Of a DNA stretch of 32,996 bases, positions 5,951 to 13,443 are shown in pieces. Below the pieces are notes generated by a model, which had not been told where the DNA came from, ran no database searches, and was given only the letters and a program-made list of their open reading frames with translations. This stretch comes from Deltaproteobacteria bacterium (GTDB taxonomy: Bacteria; Desulfobacterota; Binatia; UTPRO1): the NCBI GenBank assembly GCA_029262315.1, contig JAJCZP010000119.1, positions 1 through 32,996 of the forward strand, in the 5' to 3' direction. How positions within the stretch are numbered: the stretch's first letter is position 1; each line of letters opens with the position of its first letter. Both the position numbers and the translations under genes were made by a program.

Positions 5951-7628
5951 TGGCACTGTCGATTTCTCGGTGCGCCTCAACCCAGAGACGCTTGCGTCAT
6001 CGCGTGCGCTGATCCAGGCGAGTTCAGGTGGCGGCAAGAGCTATCTGCTCCGCCTGATCGTCGAGAAGGTTGGCGCACGGCTTCCCGTCATCGTCATCGA
6101 CCCCGAGGGGGAGTTCCACACTGTCCGCGAGGTGTGTTCCATGATCCTGGTGGGCCCTGGTGGCGAGCTTCCGGCCCAGGCTGGCACGGCAGGCAAGGTG
6201 GCGCGTGGCTTGCTCGAGCATTCCTGCTCCGCTGTGATCGACCTGTCAGAGCTTCACACGAAAGAGCATTCTCGCTATGTCGCCGATTTCTTGACAGCGA
6301 TGATGCATGCCCCGCGCCGCCTCTGGCGTCCGACGCTTGTGGCGATTGATGAGGCGCACCGATTCTGCCCCGAGGGCGGGCGCGACAATATTGCGTCCGA
6401 TCCGGTTATCGACCTCATGAGCCGTGGCCGGAAGCGAGGGTATGGCGGCCTGCTGCTCACCCAGCGGATCAGCAAGATCAGGAAGGACGCGATCGCAGAG
6501 GCGTCCAATGGGTTTCTCGGACGAACAACCCTGGACATCGACGTCAAGAGATCCGCCGATATGCTCGGGATGCCCGTCAAGGAGGCCCAGAGGCTTCGGT
6601 CCCTCCGTGCTGGCGATTGGTTCGCGTATGGGCCTGCTATCGACGCTGACGGCGTTGTACAGTTTCCAGCAGCCTTACCTCGCACGGCTCCCCCAAAGCC
6701 AGGGCAGGCTTCGGCGCCGGTGAAGGGTGCCCGGTCGCTGGAGGCGATCGCCGGCATGGTTGAGGAGGTGCTGGCCCAGGACGACACGCCGATAACGCTC
6801 GAGGAGGCCGAATCTACGATCCGTGCTCTCCGGCAGGATTTGGTGGTGGCCAAGCGGTCGTCGGGCCCATCAGAGGCTGACCTAAAGCGATCCTACGACG
6901 ATGGCTGGGCCGAGGGCCATACCAACTGCCGCGAACAATGGAACGCGCATAGCCTGAGAATCGGCGATAGCGTGGATGCAGCTGAGGAGTTTGCCGCCGC
7001 GTCACATATTTTGTCTTCAGATGTTGTTTCGAGCATTGAGAAGCTTAAGGAGATTTTGGATCAACCCTTAACTCGAGATTCGCCGAATTCACATCCGACC
7101 ATCAAGAGCTCGGCTCCAACCGTAAGGTCGTTCGCTTCATCGAGAGTGTCTGGTTCGTCTCAAGCGAGGATGCTCCACGCCCTTGCGTGGTGGGCCCAGG
7201 TAGGCGAGGACGATCCCACCATCGAGCAGATCGCTTTCGTCGCCGGCATCAGCCCCAGGAGTTCGACGATCCGCGGCGCCCGTGCGGCGCTTAAGTCCGA
7301 GGGCATGATTGAATACACGAGTGGTGGAACAAAGCTCACCGAAGCCGGGCGGGCTGCCGCTCCAGATATCAAGCGTCCGCCCGACCTGGCGGCATGGCAC
7401 GCCTCGATTCGTGAACAACTTGGCGGTGGGGTTCCTCGGAAGGTGTTCGACGAGCTTTTGTCCTCCCGTGATCCTCTTTATCAGGGTGATGTGGCATCCA
7501 GAATCATGGTTTCTCCGAAGAGCAGCACCATTCGCGGCGCTGTTGCTGCCTTGCGTAAGCTTCGCCTGGTTCAGTCTGGAAACCCACTCAGGCTCTCTGA
7601 CATCGCATTTCCGCCTGGCCTGAATTGA
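5925..7628 (+). CDS. HerA/FtsK-like ATPase with C-terminal winged-helix repeats
   Basis: I start it at TTG 5925, preceded by GGAGGAAG, giving 567 residues. The N-terminal ATPase domain has a Walker A (QASSGGGKSYLL, about 31-42), a strand ending VIVIDPEGEF (about 55-64), a Walker B (TLVAIDEAHRF, D142-E143) and a sensor-like glutamine (LLLTQRISK). This is the pattern of HerA-type (DUF87) DNA-pumping ATPases. After a charged linker come two copies of a winged-helix-like unit sharing SPRSSTIRGA/SPKSSTIRGA, which probably bind DNA. Likely roles are DNA translocation or processing in replication or recombination. No NurA-type nuclease partner is seen beside it. Confidence 0.75.
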   Translation: MPTSVRLDDGTVDFSVRLNPETLASSRALIQASSGGGKSYLLRLIVEKVGARLPVIVIDPEGEFHTVREVCSMILVGPGGELPAQAGTAGKVARGLLEHSCSAVIDLSELHTKEHSRYVADFLTAMMHAPRRLWRPTLVAIDEAHRFCPEGGRDNIASDPVIDLMSRGRKRGYGGLLLTQRISKIRKDAIAEASNGFLGRTTLDIDVKRSADMLGMPVKEAQRLRSLRAGDWFAYGPAIDADGVVQFPAALPRTAPPKPGQASAPVKGARSLEAIAGMVEEVLAQDDTPITLEEAESTIRALRQDLVVAKRSSGPSEADLKRSYDDGWAEGHTNCREQWNAHSLRIGDSVDAAEEFAAASHILSSDVVSSIEKLKEILDQPLTRDSPNSHPTIKSSAPTVRSFASSRVSGSSQARMLHALAWWAQVGEDDPTIEQIAFVAGISPRSSTIRGARAALKSEGMIEYTSGGTKLTEAGRAAAPDIKRPPDLAAWHASIREQLGGGVPRKVFDELLSSRDPLYQGDVASRIMVSPKSSTIRGAVAALRKLRLVQSGNPLRLSDIAFPPGLN

Positions 7629-7634
7629 CGTTAT

Positions 7635-7665
7635 ACTCTCGCATCCGCAAGGTGCGGAATAGAGT
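7635..7665 (+). promoter_or_regulatory. Two-part stem-loop in the leader of the 7683 gene
   Basis: ACTCT (7635-7639) pairs with AGAGT (7661-7665) and encloses CCGCA (7645-7649) paired with TGCGG (7653-7657) around loop AGG. The Shine-Dalgarno AGGAGG (7669-7674) follows within four bases. The 5' half is also a copy of the recurring ACTCTCGCATCC element. It may be an RNA structure that tunes translation or a DNA operator; the sequence cannot tell which. Confidence 0.45.
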
Positions 7666-7682
7666 CATAGGAGGACTTGGCG

Positions 7683-8045
7683 ATGCTTAAGCAGTTCAAG
7701 GTTCGGGATATTGGCGAGCTTGACGACGGTCGGCCCGCCGCGATGGTGGACAAGGCTTTGCGCTCGGCGATAGAGGATTGTTCGAATCGCCCTGGGGTGG
7801 GCAAGGCACGCAAGGTGGCAGTGATCTTCGAGATCATTCCGCAGTGTGGCGAGAATGGTGTCTGCAGCGACGTCGATATTGAAATCGTGAGTAGCGCCGT
7901 CTTACCCAAGTCGCGTTCGAAGACGCTCAATATGGGTGTGCGCCCGAATGGTCAGATGGTGTTCAATCCAGGTTCCGACGACAACCACAAACAGGGCACG
8001 CTGGACCAGAGCGATGGGATGGCCGAGCCGAAACTGGAGGAGTGA
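7683..8045 (+). CDS. Phage protein of unknown function (120 aa)
   Basis: ATG 7683 follows AGGAGG with eight bases between. The protein has a compact alpha/beta N-terminal part (AAMVDKALRSAIEDCSNRP, KARKVAVIFEIIPQC). The C-terminus (NPGSDDNHKQGTLDQSDGMAEPKLEE) is acidic and low in order. It sits directly before the possible DUF2303 gene. Similar small partner genes often precede DUF2303 genes in phage recombination or replication regions, but I cannot name the family with confidence. The next start is four bases after its stop. Confidence 0.5.
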   Translation: MLKQFKVRDIGELDDGRPAAMVDKALRSAIEDCSNRPGVGKARKVAVIFEIIPQCGENGVCSDVDIEIVSSAVLPKSRSKTLNMGVRPNGQMVFNPGSDDNHKQGTLDQSDGMAEPKLEE

Positions 8046-8048
8046 TTC

Positions 8049-8897
8049 ATGATGACAGACATTACGAATAATCTTGAGTTGGTGGATGCTTCGACTGCAG
8101 TCGAGCAGATTGCAGCGCTTGCTGTTGCTGCAAAGAAGCCTGGCATATTTGATTTTCCAGGCGCCGATGATCATCGATGTTTTGTCATAGAGGCAAACGG
8201 AAGTCTCGGTGAAATGTATTCCCCACCGAGGAGCTATCAGGCTCTCAGCCTTCAGGGTTTAATTGATCAGATCAATGATCTTTCGGTTGTTGGGTTTCCA
8301 AATAGCGATGGAACGTTTGAGACATTGGAATGCCGAGTATTTGTTGGCAATACCGTCGTTCAAGCTATTCTGGACGAGCGTGTTACCCGTGTCGAAAGGA
8401 TGTCGCTTCGGCTCAGAGCCGTCGAATCTGTCCAGGCTTTGCAGAATGGATTCAATGGACTCAAGCAAGCTGAGTTGGAGTGGAAACTTCGCTCTCTATT
8501 CCCTGGGCGTATTTCACCCGAGACGATGTTGCCGACGATCCGCAAGCTCAAGTTTCGCCAGGGTCAGTCTGGTGGCTCTGCTGTCGAGCATGGGAACGAG
8601 ACCGTTGACATGGAGGTCGAGGCTTCGATCGCTGGGATTGACCAGGATATTCCTGACGAGATCGTCCTCTCTACCCCGGTCTTTGATCAACTAGCAGCGC
8701 TGGAATCCCCACCCCTGTTCCCTGTTCGTTGCGCCGTTCACATCGATGTCCAGAAAATGAAGTTCACGATTAAGCCGCTAGAGGGGGAGATCATTCGCGT
8801 GTTCCAGTCTGCGCGTTCGAAGATTGTGGATATGCTTGAAGATGCCGCCTTGCCCTCCAATGTGAAGATATTCCGGGACTCGGCTTCGTCGTTATAA
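8049..8897 (+). CDS. DUF2303 (YfdQ)-like phage protein, tentative
   Basis: ATG 8049 follows GGAGGAG. The protein has 282 residues. An early beta/alpha block (FVIEANGSLGEMYSPPRSYQ; ALSLQGLIDQIND) leads to a central predicted beta region, then a long helix (FNGLKQAELEWKLRSLFPG) and a beta-rich C-terminal half. The order and length resemble the DUF2303/YfdQ family of prophage proteins of unknown biochemistry, but this is an impression from pattern and length, not a firm motif match. A terminator follows about 35 bases downstream, closing the operon that began near 4900. Confidence 0.45.
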   Translation: MMTDITNNLELVDASTAVEQIAALAVAAKKPGIFDFPGADDHRCFVIEANGSLGEMYSPPRSYQALSLQGLIDQINDLSVVGFPNSDGTFETLECRVFVGNTVVQAILDERVTRVERMSLRLRAVESVQALQNGFNGLKQAELEWKLRSLFPGRISPETMLPTIRKLKFRQGQSGGSAVEHGNETVDMEVEASIAGIDQDIPDEIVLSTPVFDQLAALESPPLFPVRCAVHIDVQKMKFTIKPLEGEIIRVFQSARSKIVDMLEDAALPSNVKIFRDSASSL

Positions 8898-8931
8898 TCG
8901 TTCCGTCCGTCAAACCTTGGCCCCCACGAGC

Positions 8932-8968
8932 AGCCCGTTCGCCCTTGCGGCTTGAGCGGGCTGTTTTT
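8932..8968 (+). terminator. Rho-independent terminator
   Basis: AGCCCGTTC (8932-8940) pairs with GAGCGGGCT (8954-8962), with one T-G wobble, around a 13-base loop. A run of five T (8964-8968) follows. It closes the 4915-8897 transcription unit. Confidence 0.8.
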
Positions 8969-9001
8969 CTATCCGATGTATGTGGTGAAAGGAGGGCCAT
9001 C

Positions 9002-9460
9002 ATGCCCATCACCACCACGTATCGTTTCTTCCAGGGGTGTCTTCCCTCTCACCTGCGCGGCTGGATCGGAGACGACCCGGAGCGGATCGTGAGGGACATC
9101 CTGGCCGACCAGTTGCTCGCGGTTCGCAAGATCACACTTTGTGACTGTGATGTCGCAGGCGAGGTGTGGGCCAATCGCCTTGCGTGTCAATCGATCGTTT
9201 TCCGTGACGAGTCAGATCGTGCTCGCCGGCTTGTTCTCACGTCTCAACTTCCCGATCGACTGCTGCGCGGCATGCCACCCCATGCGGTCGGCTTCGGTGT
9301 GTGTATGAGCCGGATTAACTCTGGGCGTCCATTCCGCATCGAATGGATCGTGCCATTCGGCCTTGATGGGCCGATAGGGTTCCGATTCGGCGACGTCGAG
9401 CTTTATCCGGGTCAGGCCGCGGTGATTTTCTGTCGGAAAGTCCTCATTGGGGATGAATAA
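9002..9460 (+). CDS. Hypothetical protein (152 aa)
   Basis: ATG 9002 is preceded by AAAGGAGGGCC, a strong ribosome binding site. The protein (MPITTTYRFFQGCLPSHLRGWIG...) has a small cysteine pair (ITLCDCDVAGEVW). It ends in beta-rich sequence (FRIEWIVPFGLDGPIGFRFGDVELYPGQAAVIFCRK), suggesting a compact beta fold. No family or active site is recognised. It is the first gene after a terminator and is likely transcribed from an unseen promoter or by read-through. Confidence 0.55.
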   Translation: MPITTTYRFFQGCLPSHLRGWIGDDPERIVRDILADQLLAVRKITLCDCDVAGEVWANRLACQSIVFRDESDRARRLVLTSQLPDRLLRGMPPHAVGFGVCMSRINSGRPFRIEWIVPFGLDGPIGFRFGDVELYPGQAAVIFCRKVLIGDE

Positions 9461-9469
9461 GCGGTTGAC

Positions 9470-9497
9470 TTGTTGGTCGCGTATGCGACAGTACGAT
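9470..9497 (+). promoter_or_regulatory. Possible promoter before the 9515 gene
   Basis: TTGTTG (9470-9475) and TACGAT (9492-9497) are 16 bases apart, the same -10 sequence and spacing as the promoter before the RuvC-like gene. Here a Shine-Dalgarno (GGGAGG, about 9503) follows, so the message has a short leader. The gap between the flanking genes is only 54 bases. Confidence 0.4.
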
Positions 9498-9514
9498 CAT
9501 TAGGGAGGTTTTTT

Positions 9515-9874
9515 ATGGGGTTTGATTTTTATTATTCTTATGAAGCTCGTTTGTTGTCGCGCTACTCCACCTTGGACGATGGGCGTGTGATTATCCAGCG
9601 TGTGACTATGGACGAAGTAATCATTTATGCTGATTTGATTACGTCTGGTGATTACGACGATGGTTTTACAGCAATATCTCTTTGTTCGGATGTCAACGGA
9701 ATAAGTCCGTCTGGCTGTCCGAGGAGGCTGCACGCCACCAATGTTTTTTGTACGTTCGACAGATTCCACGCGCATTTGTTTATTCGAATCGGGGCGAAGT
9801 ATTACCCGAAAGAGGGATTCACCACATCGGATTTCGTTTCCGCCGTAGAGTCTCTGCCGGCTCCTCCCGATTAA
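9515..9874 (+). CDS. Hypothetical protein (119 aa)
   Basis: ATG 9515 follows GGGAGG with about six bases between; an in-frame TTG at 9470 lies inside the promoter and is rejected. The protein has an aromatic start (MGFDFYYSYEARLLSRYS) and alternating beta-type segments (GRVIIQRVTMDEVIIYADLI; HAHLFIRIGAKYY). No known motif is seen. Base composition is more A+T-rich than its neighbours, which may reflect a different origin. Confidence 0.5.
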   Translation: MGFDFYYSYEARLLSRYSTLDDGRVIIQRVTMDEVIIYADLITSGDYDDGFTAISLCSDVNGISPSGCPRRLHATNVFCTFDRFHAHLFIRIGAKYYPKEGFTTSDFVSAVESLPAPPD

Positions 9875-9894
9875 ATCAAAAAGTGAGGTCAGCG

Positions 9895-10152
9895 ATGCCG
9901 GAACTCGAGTTTGCCACACTTGCCGAGATTGTTGACGAGTTGGATAAACGGTATGAAGCCTTGGTGCTTATTGCAGAGGGGAGAGATATGGATGGTGATT
10001 ACAATCGCCAGTCATATTTCCACGGTGGAACATTCCGTGCCCTCGGACTGAGCCGAGCCCTTTGCGCCGTTATCGAAAATGACATTGTTAGCACCTGGAA
10101 AACATCGACCCAGGAAGGCGATTCCTGGGAAAAGCCAATAGGGGACGATTGA
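9895..10152 (+). CDS. Small hypothetical protein (85 aa)
   Basis: ATG 9895 is preceded by AGTGAGGTCAGCG, a modest binding site. The protein is mostly helical: LEFATLAEIVDELDKRYEALVLIAEG, then a loop (NRQSYFHGGTFRALGLSRALCAVIE). It is acidic at both ends. No family is recognised. One base separates its stop from the next start, so it belongs to the same operon as the zinc-ribbon protein that follows. Confidence 0.5.
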   Translation: MPELEFATLAEIVDELDKRYEALVLIAEGRDMDGDYNRQSYFHGGTFRALGLSRALCAVIENDIVSTWKTSTQEGDSWEKPIGDD

Positions 10153-10153
10153 C

Positions 10154-10354
10154 ATGGACCCATGCTCAGGCTGTGGCGAGTTTCATTCCCCGATCGATCC
10201 GTGTCCTGACGGTACGACTTGGAAGACTGGACATGTTGTATGTCGATTGTGCTCCGAGATTCACATAGCTGTGTGGCCGTCGAGCATTGTTGATGAGGAC
10301 GCGCAGCAATGTACAAGCTGCGGTCATAACGCCTGCGAACCCGTGGAGGATTGA
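10154..10354 (+). CDS. Small zinc-ribbon-like protein (66 aa)
   Basis: Cysteines occur as CSGCGEFHSPIDPC (residues 4-17), CRLC (about 30-33) and CTSCGHNAC (about 53-61). Pairs of this kind typically form one or two zinc-binding knuckles. The protein has no room for a catalytic domain, so a nucleic-acid or protein-binding role is the likely use. Its stop overlaps the possible TTG start of the following gene. Function is otherwise unknown. Confidence 0.55.
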   Translation: MDPCSGCGEFHSPIDPCPDGTTWKTGHVVCRLCSEIHIAVWPSSIVDEDAQQCTSCGHNACEPVED

Positions 10355-10356
10355 TT

Positions 10357-10875
10357 GTGGTAGTCGCTTTGATTGTCTTATCTTTGTGGGCCGTCCTTGC
10401 AAGCTGCCTATTGGTTTGGAATGGTAATCGACTCAATTCCCATATTGATTTTCTGAGAACTGCGCACAAGTCTGAGGTCAATAAGCTTTTGCAGCAATAT
10501 TCAGAGTTGAATTCGGCATGGTCTGAGCTAATCGGTCAGAGCACGGGTGTTGTGGGTCGGATGATGTCTTTGGTGGAGAAAGCTGGCGGCCCGATCGATC
10601 CGCTTGTGTTGCCCGATCTCGAGTTTTATTACAGAACTAGCCCACTAGAAGACATTCGAAGTATTGATGATTCGTCTTTTACTCGCAGCCCGGGGATTGC
10701 TTGCAAGCAAGGTAAGCTTCGCAGGTATCGATTCGAGACGTGGGTGTTTGTTCCGAGCGAGCAAGAGGCTCCATCAGAGAAGCGCTCCGCCATTCTTTAT
10801 GCCGCGCTCGTAGGGCATGGAGCCAAGGTGTTCGCCGATGCAGCAAAACAGGAGATCAATCGTGCCTTCGCATGA
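10357..10875 (+). CDS. Membrane-anchored hypothetical protein (172 aa)
   Basis: GTG 10357 is favoured because GGAGGA ends at 10350; TTG 10351 is possible but too close. The first 20 residues (VVALIVLSLWAVLASCLLVW) form an N-terminal membrane anchor. A predicted coiled or helical region (NRLNSHIDFLRTAHKSEVNKLLQQYSELNSAW) follows, then a soluble C-terminal domain. The arrangement, anchor plus coiled-coil plus domain, resembles envelope or spanin-like proteins, but the C-terminal domain gives no family match. The stop overlaps the next gene. Confidence 0.5.
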   Translation: MVVALIVLSLWAVLASCLLVWNGNRLNSHIDFLRTAHKSEVNKLLQQYSELNSAWSELIGQSTGVVGRMMSLVEKAGGPIDPLVLPDLEFYYRTSPLEDIRSIDDSSFTRSPGIACKQGKLRRYRFETWVFVPSEQEAPSEKRSAILYAALVGHGAKVFADAAKQEINRAFA

Positions 10876-11404
10876 CCAGCCACATTATTCCCCAGCCGTT
10901 CTCGGCCATCACTGCCCCAAGAAACTCACCCTAGATTCCAAGCAATGCGTCGAGGCAATCAGGTGGTGGGCGCGAAAGCTCTGCCTCGAGCACTGGGCGA
11001 TCGACTTCGAATTCTTTCGCCATCACGAGTTCGAGTACGGTCAGGCCCGATGCTCTTTTGAGCTATCGAAGCTTCGCGCGACTATTGGCGTGCTCAATCC
11101 TGTTGATCACACAGCCAACGACGACCCGATCGATATGGAGCAGGTGATCGTTCACGAGATGCTGCACGTCCTGTTCGCATCGTGGCAGGAATGGACAGAC
11201 AACAAGGAGCCGAATCGAAGTTTGCACGATCGTGCGGTTTGCGAGGAGCAGCCGATCGAGCGTCTTTCCTGGGTGTTGCTGAGCATGCGTCGCAGCATGC
11301 CAGGCTTGTCGATGCCTGAGTCGAAGATGTCATGGGAGAAAGAGGTTTCCAAACCTCCGATCGCCGATCTTCTTGCCGAGGGAGGTATTGAGGTTGGTCA
11401 GTAA
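10862..11404 (+). CDS. Zinc metallopeptidase-like protein (HExxH)
   Basis: I start at GTG 10862, seven bases after AGGAG. The 180-residue protein carries IVHEMLHVLFASW, a textbook HExxH zinc-binding helix at about residues 98-102. A strand pair (QARCSFELSKLRATIGVLNP) precedes it. The order, a basic N-terminal helical part, a beta hairpin, then HExxH near residue 100, resembles SprT-like or phage-encoded metallopeptidases. The third zinc ligand may be in the following acidic stretch (HDRAVCEEQPIERLSW). Its substrate is unknown; it could act on host proteins or in virion processing. Confidence 0.6.
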   Translation: MPSHDQPHYSPAVLGHHCPKKLTLDSKQCVEAIRWWARKLCLEHWAIDFEFFRHHEFEYGQARCSFELSKLRATIGVLNPVDHTANDDPIDMEQVIVHEMLHVLFASWQEWTDNKEPNRSLHDRAVCEEQPIERLSWVLLSMRRSMPGLSMPESKMSWEKEVSKPPIADLLAEGGIEVGQ

Positions 11405-11678
11405 TCATTCTGGTGTTGGTGATCCGTCTCCAGATCCGCATGCGTTCGACGTGATGAACGAGGTCGAGCTTGGAGAGTTGTTTCGGAATTTGGCAAAGAA
11501 GATTGAGGTTCAGCTGCCTCCCAATACGGGTTTCATCGTCCTGGCGACACCTCTGTCCCAACAGGGCATCGCCCAATACGCTTCTAACTGCCAGAGGGAG
11601 GATGCTGCGATGTGGATGATCGAAACGCTCAAACGGTGGGGCCTGGGGGACTTCGTCGAAAGGGAAGGTGGCGGATGA
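11394..11678 (+). CDS. Small hypothetical protein (94 aa)
   Basis: TTG 11394 is the best-placed start after GGGAGG (about 11380-11385) and overlaps the stop of the metallopeptidase-like gene. The protein is helical with an acidic middle (NEVELGELFRNLAKKIEVQL) and ends in ...RWGLGDFVEREGGG. No family is recognised. The downstream gene at 11778 follows after a structured leader of about 100 bases. Confidence 0.5.
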   Translation: MVSNHSGVGDPSPDPHAFDVMNEVELGELFRNLAKKIEVQLPPNTGFIVLATPLSQQGIAQYASNCQREDAAMWMIETLKRWGLGDFVEREGGG

Positions 11679-11715
11679 GAGACCCTTGTGTATCCGAGAG
11701 TGTTATGGGTAGGAT

Positions 11716-11751
11716 GATCGCTGACGATCGTCGGATCGATAGTGTCGATCC
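11716..11751 (+). promoter_or_regulatory. Two adjacent stem-loops upstream of the 11778 gene
   Basis: GATCG-CTGA-CGATC (11716-11729) and GGATCGA-TAGTG-TCGATCC (11733-11751) are two perfect stems separated by three bases. They lie about 25 bases before ATG 11778 and its GGAGG. An inverted copy of the ACTCTCGGATAC element is at 11690-11701. This is likely RNA structure in the leader or an operator region; the loop sequences differ from the GTGAY hairpins at 18512 and 29909. Confidence 0.45.
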
Positions 11752-11777
11752 ATCATTTCTAGCCCCCGGAGGTACCC

Positions 11778-12725
11778 ATGAGCATTTCGACCAGTATCGG
11801 AACCAGAACCAATCAGATCGAGCCATTCCTCGGCGAGGTCAATCGGGAGGTTCCGCAAGGGAACAACTCTCAATTCTTTGTCGTCTCTGTCGAAGACTCC
11901 GAGCGCACGCAGAATCGCAGCGCCTTCGAATTGTTCGATTCCATCAACTCGCACGGTCAGGGGTTGACCTACAGCGACGCCGCCCTGCAGCCGATGATTA
12001 CCAAAGACCTGATCGAGGATGCGTTGAGTCGGATCAACATTTGCTTCGCCGAGGTTGGCACTCGCGTCGTCACGCATGCCAATCGCTTGTTCGGGTCTGT
12101 GTTCGGTGGTCCGCCGGCGTACCAGTTCCAGCAGTGGCCGATGCGGTGGTCGGGGGAGAATCTTCGGGCCCTGACGATTTCCCAGGCGTTCGTCGCTGCT
12201 GCCTATCAGATTCCCAGGCTCCGCTGCAACGCCCTGGACGCCGGAATCGTCGACAACCAGGCTGCGGTGGTGCTTCGCCCGCTGTTCGACATCAAGGCGG
12301 AGATCATGAGGCAGCACTTCGGCCTCGAGGTTCTCGGCGAGGTCAACCCGGACGAACTGGACGCGATGCTCGCTGGGATCGACTTGCTCAGGTCGCGGCC
12401 TGGGTCCGACGATCAGCGGCGCGAGTCTGGCGTGGCTACGGCCGCCCGTCACGCGGAGGCGATGGGCAACGAGTCTGTGGCGCAGCCGACCGTCGAGCGG
12501 TCCGATCAGGCGCGTCAGGGGTTCAACCCGTGGACGTGGCGTCCGTCGCAGCCGGACTGGGATGTCTTTGCCGCCCTGCTCAAGGCCCGAGAAATCACTC
12601 AGGTGCAAGACCCGCCCCTGATCCCGTATCCGTTCAGTCCAGAGGTTATCGGCGCTCAGCCTTCCCCCATTGCTTCGGGCACAGGCGGGGCCAACACTAC
12701 GGTTCCACAGCCACGACCGGTCTGA
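11778..12725 (+). CDS. Hypothetical protein (315 aa), possibly virion or abundant phage protein
   Basis: ATG 11778 has a strong site (CCGGAGG) and the gene is followed within about 30 bases by a very strong terminator, the usual setting of an abundant product. The sequence has few hydrophobic runs and is rich in Q/R/N/D. Its middle (TRVVTHANRLFGSVFGG; VAAAYQIPRLRCNALDAGIVD) looks like a compact mixed fold. The C-terminal third (RPGSDDQRRESG to the end) is low complexity and disordered. No family is recognised. A structural or internal-virion role is only a guess from its signals. Confidence 0.55.
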   Translation: MSISTSIGTRTNQIEPFLGEVNREVPQGNNSQFFVVSVEDSERTQNRSAFELFDSINSHGQGLTYSDAALQPMITKDLIEDALSRINICFAEVGTRVVTHANRLFGSVFGGPPAYQFQQWPMRWSGENLRALTISQAFVAAAYQIPRLRCNALDAGIVDNQAAVVLRPLFDIKAEIMRQHFGLEVLGEVNPDELDAMLAGIDLLRSRPGSDDQRRESGVATAARHAEAMGNESVAQPTVERSDQARQGFNPWTWRPSQPDWDVFAALLKAREITQVQDPPLIPYPFSPEVIGAQPSPIASGTGGANTTVPQPRPV

Positions 12726-12755
12726 TATATTGTCAGCGTCCAAGTTCTTACAGAG

Positions 12756-12789
12756 CACCCCGCTGGATCGTCCTGGCGGGGTGTTTTTT
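12756..12789 (+). terminator. Strong Rho-independent terminator
   Basis: CACCCCGC (12756-12763) pairs perfectly with GCGGGGTG (12776-12783) around a 12-base loop, followed by six T (12784-12789). It ends the transcription unit of the 11778 gene. Confidence 0.85.
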
Positions 12790-12998
12790 CATGACCGTGG
12801 CGTCGCTCGGTGGGTGCATGGGCCCATCGGGTCCGATCCCGTTTCCTCCGCTGCAGAGATCGGCGTTGCCTGTATCGACTGTTCCGATTGGACGGTCTGG
12901 AGTTGACAAAATCTCCGGCAACGCGATGCAAGGGCTGGCATCGAGGCGGTTTGGATTCGACAATAGGGGTGTAGACACCACCTATGGAGTATCAAGTC

Positions 12999-13184
12999 AT
13001 GAACGAACGCACTCGCAATATTCCCGTCCGCGTCTGGATGATCCTCGGTATTTTCGTCGGCATCATGGGTGCAGTTGCTCTCGGCGGCGCGGCCATGACG
13101 ACTGATTCGGACGATAACACGATGAGCAGAATCCAGGACCGCAATGCCCAGACGGCTCAGGTTCTCGAGATGCTCCGCCGATGA
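12999..13184 (+). CDS. Small membrane protein (61 aa)
   Basis: ATG 12999 follows TATGGAG with about nine bases between. The protein reads MNERTRNIPVRV, then a membrane helix WMILGIFVGIMGAVALGGAAM, then a soluble acidic/polar tail (TTDSDDNTMSRIQDRNAQTAQVLEMLRR). This single-pass arrangement with a helical cytoplasmic or periplasmic tail is common among small lysis-cassette proteins, such as holins or spanin components, and the neighbourhood (holin, lipoprotein) fits that. Not proven. Confidence 0.5.
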   Translation: MNERTRNIPVRVWMILGIFVGIMGAVALGGAAMTTDSDDNTMSRIQDRNAQTAQVLEMLRR

Positions 13185-13420
13185 AATCCCATGCAGCATC
13201 CCAGACGGGCCTCGGTCGGCGCACTGGTCGATCGAGGTCTTTTTATTCGGACTGTTATGGTGTCCGAATGCGACCCGGGTTCATGATGGTCGAGCATGGC
13301 GTCGATGGCGTCGATGATCATCAGCGCTCTGGTGGTGCTCTCTGTGGGCTCATCGTCGCTGTGCCGCTCGGATTGGCCCTCTGGTTCCTTCTGATACGAC
13401 TACTCGCTTATGCGATATGA
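13181..13420 (+). CDS. Possible small membrane protein (79 aa), uncertain
   Basis: ATG 13181 overlaps the previous stop (ATGA). The C-terminus has a convincing membrane helix (LCGLIVAVPLGLALWFLLIRLL) and follows a polar stretch. Against it, an apparent terminator (13210-13244) lies inside the frame and the first 40 residues are basic and odd. A shorter internal start (ATG 13282) is possible. It sits just before the holin candidate, so a lysis-related role is conceivable. Confidence 0.35.
   Translation: MKSHAASQTGLGRRTGRSRSFYSDCYGVRMRPGFMMVEHGVDGVDDHQRSGGALCGLIVAVPLGLALWFLLIRLLAYAI
13210..13244 (+). terminator. Rho-independent terminator plus adjacent stem-loop
   Basis: CCTCGGTCG (13210-13218) pairs with CGATCGAGG (13229-13237), with one G-T wobble, followed by T-rich TCTTTTT. 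Directly after it, ATTCGGAC (13245-13252) and GTCCGAAT (13262-13269) form a second perfect eight-base stem. The pair separates the 12999 gene from the holin region. Confidence 0.55.
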
Positions 13421-13421
13421 T

Positions 13422-13439
13422 GGCCCCTCTCAGGAGGCC
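13422..13439 (+). promoter_or_regulatory. Stem-loop that hides the holin ribosome binding site
   Basis: GGCC (13422-13425) pairs with GGCC (13436-13439), and CCT (13426-13428) pairs with AGG (13432-13434), around loop CTC with one bulged A. The Shine-Dalgarno AGGAGG (13432-13437) of the holin candidate is therefore inside the stem. This is the kind of arrangement phages use to hold back lysis timing. Confidence 0.5.
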
Positions 13440-13443
13440 ACTT

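Noticed and set aside
11703-12758. 351-codon open frame on the - strand
   Set aside because: It is a shadow of the 11778 gene; no ribosome site and arginine-rich composition.
11612-13105. Long + strand open frame (497 codons) across the 11778 gene
   Set aside because: The product is arginine/glycine-rich without protein-like pattern. It is a shadow of the 11778 gene, which has a strong ribosome site and sensible composition.
12792-13105. Possible small lipoprotein beginning MTVASLGGC right after the terminator
   Set aside because: The lipobox-like ASLGGC is tempting, but the signal sequence is too short, there is no basic n-region from ATG 12792, the ATG directly follows the T run, and the second half is a shadow of the 12999 gene.
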